Source of the DNA: Micromonospora polyrhachis
GTDB lineage: Bacteria > Actinomycetota > Actinomycetes > Mycobacteriales > Micromonosporaceae
Reading direction: 5' to 3'
DNA length: 64,000 nucleotides
NCBI RefSeq assembly: GCF_014203835.1
Contig: NZ_JACHJW010000001.1
Span: 4,104,501 to 4,168,500 of the forward strand
Below are positions 60,525-64,000 of this stretch, piece by piece. The notes under the pieces were generated by a model. The model was not told where the DNA came from. It saw only the letters and a program-made list of their open reading frames with translations, and ran no database searches. How positions within the stretch are numbered: the first letter of the stretch is position 1; each line of letters starts with the position of its first letter. Position numbers and translations under genes: made by a program.

Positions 60525-61649
60525 TCACCTCGGGACAGGTATGTAGATGCAGTTTCGGCCGGCTGGATCTGGGTCGGAGAGCAAGAGCTTCGGGAGGTCA
60601 GAAGGAGGCTCAACGCTGGGCATCCCGATAACTGCTGCGGCAAGCTGCCAGCCATGGTAGAGCTGTCGGAAGAAGTCGACGATGAACATGACGGCATCAG
60701 CGGCTGCGATTATTGCGTCAATGATGGTTCCCCAGCCGCCACTAAAGAGCCCAGTGAAGATTCCGATGGATTCCAGTGCTAGGTCAATGAGTTCTCCAAC
60801 TAGGTAGTTCAGTATCTGGTAGCCCCAATAGGCGACCTCTACGTAGCCTTTGCAGATATCAAAAAGATAGTCATAGAAATCCTTTTCGAGCTTCATCGCG
60901 TCGGTGAGCTGTTGGAGGTAGAAGATGGCGTTGTCTGCGGCGTTTCCCGACCACGACCAGGCCAGGGCGTCGTCAACGTATTCGATATTGCTGCGAAGAT
61001 CGCTTACGGCACCCCCGGCGCTCAACCAAGCGTGGCCGTAGCGTGCGAACACTTGCCAATCACCGGAGAATATTTGAAGGACTTCCTCTATGGGATCCCT
61101 CCCGTACATCTCCTTTATGACCTCGCGTAGCCACCAGTTCATGCTGACTACATCATTGATGTTGCCAATCCACTTTGCGATCTCCGCGACTTTGGGCTGC
61201 ATGCCGCTTACGTCGCTCGGCGGGCCATGGTGCAAGTTGTCCAGAGGGTCGGCGACATCTTGGAAGCTGGCGGCCGTGCGTGCATGACTCGGCCACCGGT
61301 CTGGCGTGGTGGGAGGTGTTGGAGGGTGAGATGTGTGAGGAAGCTGGTTGTCCATATTCGCGGCGACGGACCTATCGGTCCTGCGGTAATCGGCGGCGCT
61401 GGCTGCAAAGTTGACCGCCGCGCTGTGCCAAACCCGAGATACCCATTCAAGCCGTTCTTCGGCTCGATGTACCAGGTCATCATGATTGAAGGTGAACCAT
61501 GCTGGTAGGCCTTGGCCTCCTACCTGCTCCGCAGTTCCCTTCGCGAGATGTCTGTCTATGTATCCCGTGATTTCTGGTACGCGTTCGCGGTTTCGTTGTA
61601 GTAACGCAGAGACGCGTTCAATTGCCTCTGGGTCAACGGTGAATGTCAT
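60525..61649 (-). CDS. ESX/WXG100-type putative secreted protein
   Basis: 374 residues from ATG 61649. Residues 1-100 form a helical region (DPEAIERVSALLQRNRERVPEITGYIDRHL, ERLEWVSRVWHSAAVNFAASAADYRRTD). A second helical unit near 200-270 contains DDALAWSWSGNAADNAIFYLQQL, a WxG turn between two helices as in WXG100 proteins. Hydrophobic helices follow (near 275-345). It lies by the mycosin gene, which supports a type VII secretion substrate or pore-like component. Codon use is more AT-rich than in neighbours. Whether it is a toxin cannot be told. Confidence 0.75.
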   Translation of the reverse strand: MTFTVDPEAIERVSALLQRNRERVPEITGYIDRHLAKGTAEQVGGQGLPAWFTFNHDDLVHRAEERLEWVSRVWHSAAVNFAASAADYRRTDRSVAANMDNQLPHTSHPPTPPTTPDRWPSHARTAASFQDVADPLDNLHHGPPSDVSGMQPKVAEIAKWIGNINDVVSMNWWLREVIKEMYGRDPIEEVLQIFSGDWQVFARYGHAWLSAGGAVSDLRSNIEYVDDALAWSWSGNAADNAIFYLQQLTDAMKLEKDFYDYLFDICKGYVEVAYWGYQILNYLVGELIDLALESIGIFTGLFSGGWGTIIDAIIAAADAVMFIVDFFRQLYHGWQLAAAVIGMPSVEPPSDLPKLLLSDPDPAGRNCIYIPVPR

Positions 61650-61711
61650 CTTCGTCCTCTGTTACGTTAGCCGTCGCCAACTCCCCTTGACGAGTCTGAG
61701 AAGATAGCTCT

Positions 61712-62191
61712 GTGACTAAGCTTCTAACGCTGCGTTCGGCTGTTGATGCCTGGTTTTACGGGCTATTTGGGGTGACGTGTGCGGCCACGACACTAAGTGC
61801 GGCTTTCGTGATTATTGTCGACGGAGACTTCGGATCTTCCCTTGGTCAGATGCTAATCGCATTGGTAGCTCTGGTTGTCATGTCGGTGGCATTATTGCGG
61901 ATGGCGACGCTGCGCGTAGTGGTGCATGGCGACCATTTGCAACTGGTCAATCCTTTGCGCAGTTATCGCATTGCCTGGGGGGATATCGAGAAGGTCGAGC
62001 TTGTGAGTGATCGTGGTTGGCATGTCCTGGTATGGGTTGGCGATGCCCCGATTCGTGCCTGGGGTCTATCGAAGTTTGGTCGGTTCGGAGCTGCTGCCAA
62101 CAGTGCCTATGATGACCCGAATACGGACGCGCCTCGGTGGCTCCGAGAAGGTCATGCGACGCTTCGTCGATACTGGCGCAAGCACCGATGA
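61712..62191 (+). CDS. PH-domain membrane protein
   Basis: 159 residues from GTG 61712, which lies just after a TAGCTC element and has no ribosome-binding site. Two membrane helices (near 10-65, VDAWFYGLFGVTCAATTLSAAFVIIV and MLIALVALVVMSVALL) are followed by a small bacterial PH-like domain (LRVVVHGDHLQLVNPLRSYRIAWGDIEKVELVSDRGWHVLVWVGD). Such proteins are common beside actinomycete membrane systems. It is divergent from the ESX-like gene and is one of the AT-richer genes here. Confidence 0.8.
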   Translation: MTKLLTLRSAVDAWFYGLFGVTCAATTLSAAFVIIVDGDFGSSLGQMLIALVALVVMSVALLRMATLRVVVHGDHLQLVNPLRSYRIAWGDIEKVELVSDRGWHVLVWVGDAPIRAWGLSKFGRFGAAANSAYDDPNTDAPRWLREGHATLRRYWRKHR

Positions 62192-62197
62192 ATTCTT

Positions 62198-62213
62198 GGG
62201 GGAGATCGCCCCC
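62198..62213. terminator. short GC hairpin between converging genes
   Basis: GGGGG (62198-62202) and CCCCC (62209-62213) flank AGATCG, 7 bp after the PH-protein stop and before the converging mycosin gene. Confidence 0.4.
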
Positions 62214-62296
62214 CGCTCCGTTAGCGTTGATTGCTTTGACTTGGAACCGTCAGACGGATTGTGAGTGCCGGCCCAAAGCATAGTTTCAGGGAGGAC

Positions 62297-63433
62297 TCAA
62301 CGTCTCCTTTCGATCGTCGCCCGGCGGAGGTAGAGCACCAAGACGATGACCATGAGTCCGACCGCTAGGGCAGCGAGTGCCGTGAAGGTGATGACTGTGG
62401 AACTGATTCCGTTGCCGCCCGAGGCGCCGGTGTCAGGTAGGGCAGTTGGATTGGTGCCTGGAGGAGTCGGAGCTGCGCTATTCTGCACCGGCTTTAGCGG
62501 AGGAACGTCTGCTGTCAGCGCTGCGACCAGGTCGAGTACGCCGTAGCCGTACTCATCGTCGCGGCCGGGCGCGCCCTTGTCGATGGCGGTGGAGGTCAAC
62601 CTGTGCACGGCCTCTTCGGCAGACAGCTCGGGGTACTTGCTCCGTACCAACGCCGCCGCTCCGGCCACGATTGCTGTTGCGTCGGAAGTTCCGGTCCCCC
62701 TGGTGTATTTCCCATTAATGCTTGTGCTGTAGATATCGACACCCGGGGCCACTATATCCAACTGTTTCCCGGTGACTGATACGCTTGATCGATTACCAGT
62801 CCTATCCGTTGCCCCGACCGCGACAACTCCTTCAAGCATTGCGGGGAAGACTACCCCCAGATCGTCGGGTTGGTTCCCCGCTGCGGCAATGATCAGGATA
62901 TCCGCCGAAATGGCCGAGCTTATGGCCGATCTTAATCTCGGAGATGAAGCCCCGCCTGCGGATATGGATATCACCCTCGCCTTTTTCTCAATGGCCCATT
63001 CCACTCCCTCGGCCAGGTCGTCGTTTATGCCGACGACACCAGGCTTCGAATATCGGACGGGGAGGATTTTGGCTTTGGGGGCAATGCCCAACGCTCCGTT
63101 ACTTGATCCACGGCTATGGGCTGCTATGAGTCCAGCCATTGCAGTGCCGTGACTGCTGTAGTCATCCTGGCCGTCTCCGGACTCCCCTTGGGCGGTGACG
63201 GTTCCGGGTAGGAGGTTATTGCGCAGATCTGGGTGAGGGGCGACTCCGCTGTCGATGACAGCTACTTTCACACCTTCACCCTGGCTGATTTTATGGGCTT
63301 CGGCTGTGTTCAGGAAGCGAAGGTGCCACTGGTCCTCGCGGATGCGGTCGGCTTGAGCTGGCCTGGCGGGCAGTGCTGTAGCCATTGTGGCGCAGATGAC
63401 AGCGAGTGTGACGCTTAAAATGCGACTCTTCAT
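62297..63433 (-). CDS. mycP: type VII secretion-associated subtilisin-like protease mycosin
   Basis: 378 residues from ATG 63433. A signal peptide (MKSRILSVTLAVICATMATALPARPAQA) is followed by an S8 protease domain with triad Asp61 (VAVIDSGV), His95 (SSHGTAMAG) and Ser250 (GTSDATAIVAG). A Pro/Thr-rich linker and one C-terminal membrane helix with a basic tail (YLRRATIERRR) anchor it. Mycosins stabilise the ESX membrane complex and cleave selected substrates. Its start overlaps the stop of the upstream Pro/Gly-rich gene by 4 bp (ATGA), so they belong to one operon. Confidence 0.95.
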   Translation of the reverse strand: MKSRILSVTLAVICATMATALPARPAQADRIREDQWHLRFLNTAEAHKISQGEGVKVAVIDSGVAPHPDLRNNLLPGTVTAQGESGDGQDDYSSHGTAMAGLIAAHSRGSSNGALGIAPKAKILPVRYSKPGVVGINDDLAEGVEWAIEKKARVISISAGGASSPRLRSAISSAISADILIIAAAGNQPDDLGVVFPAMLEGVVAVGATDRTGNRSSVSVTGKQLDIVAPGVDIYSTSINGKYTRGTGTSDATAIVAGAAALVRSKYPELSAEEAVHRLTSTAIDKGAPGRDDEYGYGVLDLVAALTADVPPLKPVQNSAAPTPPGTNPTALPDTGASGGNGISSTVITFTALAALAVGLMVIVLVLYLRRATIERRR

Positions 63434-64000
63434 TTTTTGTGTCCGATGGCAGGGCCAGGATCGATTTGTCCGGGATCGGAGGGCGGCACAACGATAGGGG
63501 CTACTCCTTCATCTGTTTCCCAAAGGTTGTCAGGATCCCAACGGCGATCGATCTCGTCCTCGCGACGAGAGCGTCCATCGCGGCGAGGGCCGATCGAGTT
63601 TTTCGCCCCGCCGGCTTGCCTTACTCGGCTTTCACCGATTACGCCACCCACCGGATTCGTCTGACGGATGGGTGGACGCGCTCCAGGTTGGCCCAGTCCT
63701 CCGCCTGATTGGCCACCGATTAGCCCGCCAGGTGCCATTGCGCGAGGGGGGCCGGCTATTGCGCTTCCGCCAGACTTGGTGTGGGCGCCCGGGTGGAAAG
63801 GCGAAACGTTAGGTCCAGATGAAAACGGCGGCACGAGCGCCGCGCCAATTGAGCTAGCGGGGCCAGGTGGCGGGATAGCTCCAGGTGGAGCAACGGTGCC
63901 TGGATGTGGAATCGCCAATGGTGGGCTGGTACCGCCCAGCACGGGACCGCTGGTGGGTGCTGTAGGTGCAGGTAACTGGACGCCTGTTGGTGGAGCGTTT
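63430..64000 (-). CDS. Pro/Gly-rich ESX-locus protein, C-terminal part (runs off right edge)
   Basis: The frame is open from the stop at 63430 to the window end. The 190 visible residues are rich in Pro, Gly and Ala (VAPPGAIPPPGPASSIGAAL, GGLIGGQSGGGLGQPGARPP), then a charged stretch (RRDGRSRREDEIDRRWDPDNLWETDEGVAPIVVPP). This matches the C-terminal tail of actinomycete ESX-locus proteins, which carry a WXG100- or PPE-like N-terminal domain followed by a disordered tail. The N-terminus is outside the window. It overlaps mycP by 4 bp. Confidence 0.8.
   Translation of the reverse strand, partial: NAPPTGVQLPAPTAPTSGPVLGGTSPPLAIPHPGTVAPPGAIPPPGPASSIGAALVPPFSSGPNVSPFHPGAHTKSGGSAIAGPPRAMAPGGLIGGQSGGGLGQPGARPPIRQTNPVGGVIGESRVRQAGGAKNSIGPRRDGRSRREDEIDRRWDPDNLWETDEGVAPIVVPPSDPGQIDPGPAIGHKK

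Overview
The window is very GC-rich actinomycete chromosome, most likely Micromonosporaceae (Micromonospora or a close relative). This rests on GTG/TTG starts, GC-rich third codon positions, the mycosin/type VII cluster, the cydABDC block, the GuaB1-type IMPDH paralogue, LpdA and GPP34 proteins, and two dispersed repeat types I associate with this family (a GGAAGGGGCCCTTCC palindrome and an MSERSERISQ-coding repeat). The family assignment is inferred from protein and repeat resemblance, not from a marker gene. I found no rRNA, tRNA, CRISPR array or complete insertion sequence.

Layout. 1-0.7 kb: MarR regulator divergent from the start of an MFS exporter. 0.8-5.5 kb: a large proline-rich protein with an IS110-like N-terminus, an acidic conserved protein, and a PadR regulator facing a membrane protein. 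5.6-13.1 kb: cytochrome bd oxidase and its assembly ABC exporter (cydA-cydB-cydD-cydC) downstream of a BlaR/BlaI-type pair, with matching operators in front of cydA and blaI. 13.3-17.0 kb: a secreted protein-arginine deiminase divergent from a two-component system. 17.2-21.2 kb: deoC with a complete and a half-length aldehyde dehydrogenase (a split ALDH16-like arrangement), divergent from upp. 21.3-30.2 kb: Nudix hydrolase, GPP34 protein, phosphosugar mutase, Ser/Thr kinase, acyl-CoA mutase large subunit, M20 amidohydrolase. 30.3-35.3 kb: 2-oxoglutarate oxygenase plus PhzF protein, a truncated AAA ATPase, and a two-gene NB-ARC/TPR module. 35.4-42.2 kb: DUF4349 lipoprotein, metallo-beta-lactamase-fold protein, coiled-coil protein, tandem GNAT, gamma-glutamylcyclotransferase, LpdA quinone reductase, DedA protein. 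42.6-44.0 kb: a short threonyl-tRNA synthetase behind what looks like a Thr-codon transcription attenuator. 44.1-49.8 kb: MarR-controlled heterodimeric ABC exporter, DoxX protein, TetR regulator. 49.8-58.6 kb: GuaB1, acyl-CoA carboxylase alpha chain, PadR regulator and the ABC exporter it probably controls, MFS transporter, another PadR-membrane protein pair. 58.8-60.1 kb: O-methyltransferase and Maf. 60.2-64 kb: the edge of a type VII (ESX) secretion locus with mycosin, running off the right end.

How the parts work together. Much of the window consists of small regulator/transporter modules (MarR-MFS, MarR-ABC, TetR-DoxX, PadR-ABC, PadR-membrane protein), several with visible palindromic operators between or in front of the genes. 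The BlaI-like operators suggest that a sensor peptidase/repressor pair switches on the alternative terminal oxidase. The deoC-ALDH-upp region handles deoxyribose and pyrimidine salvage.

The strongest candidates for something undescribed are the thrS attenuator, the chain of overlapping mini-ORFs between cydD and cydC, the palindromic repeat that supplies an in-frame linker inside cydD, and the 23-bp tandem repeats that run past the stop codons of two unrelated genes.
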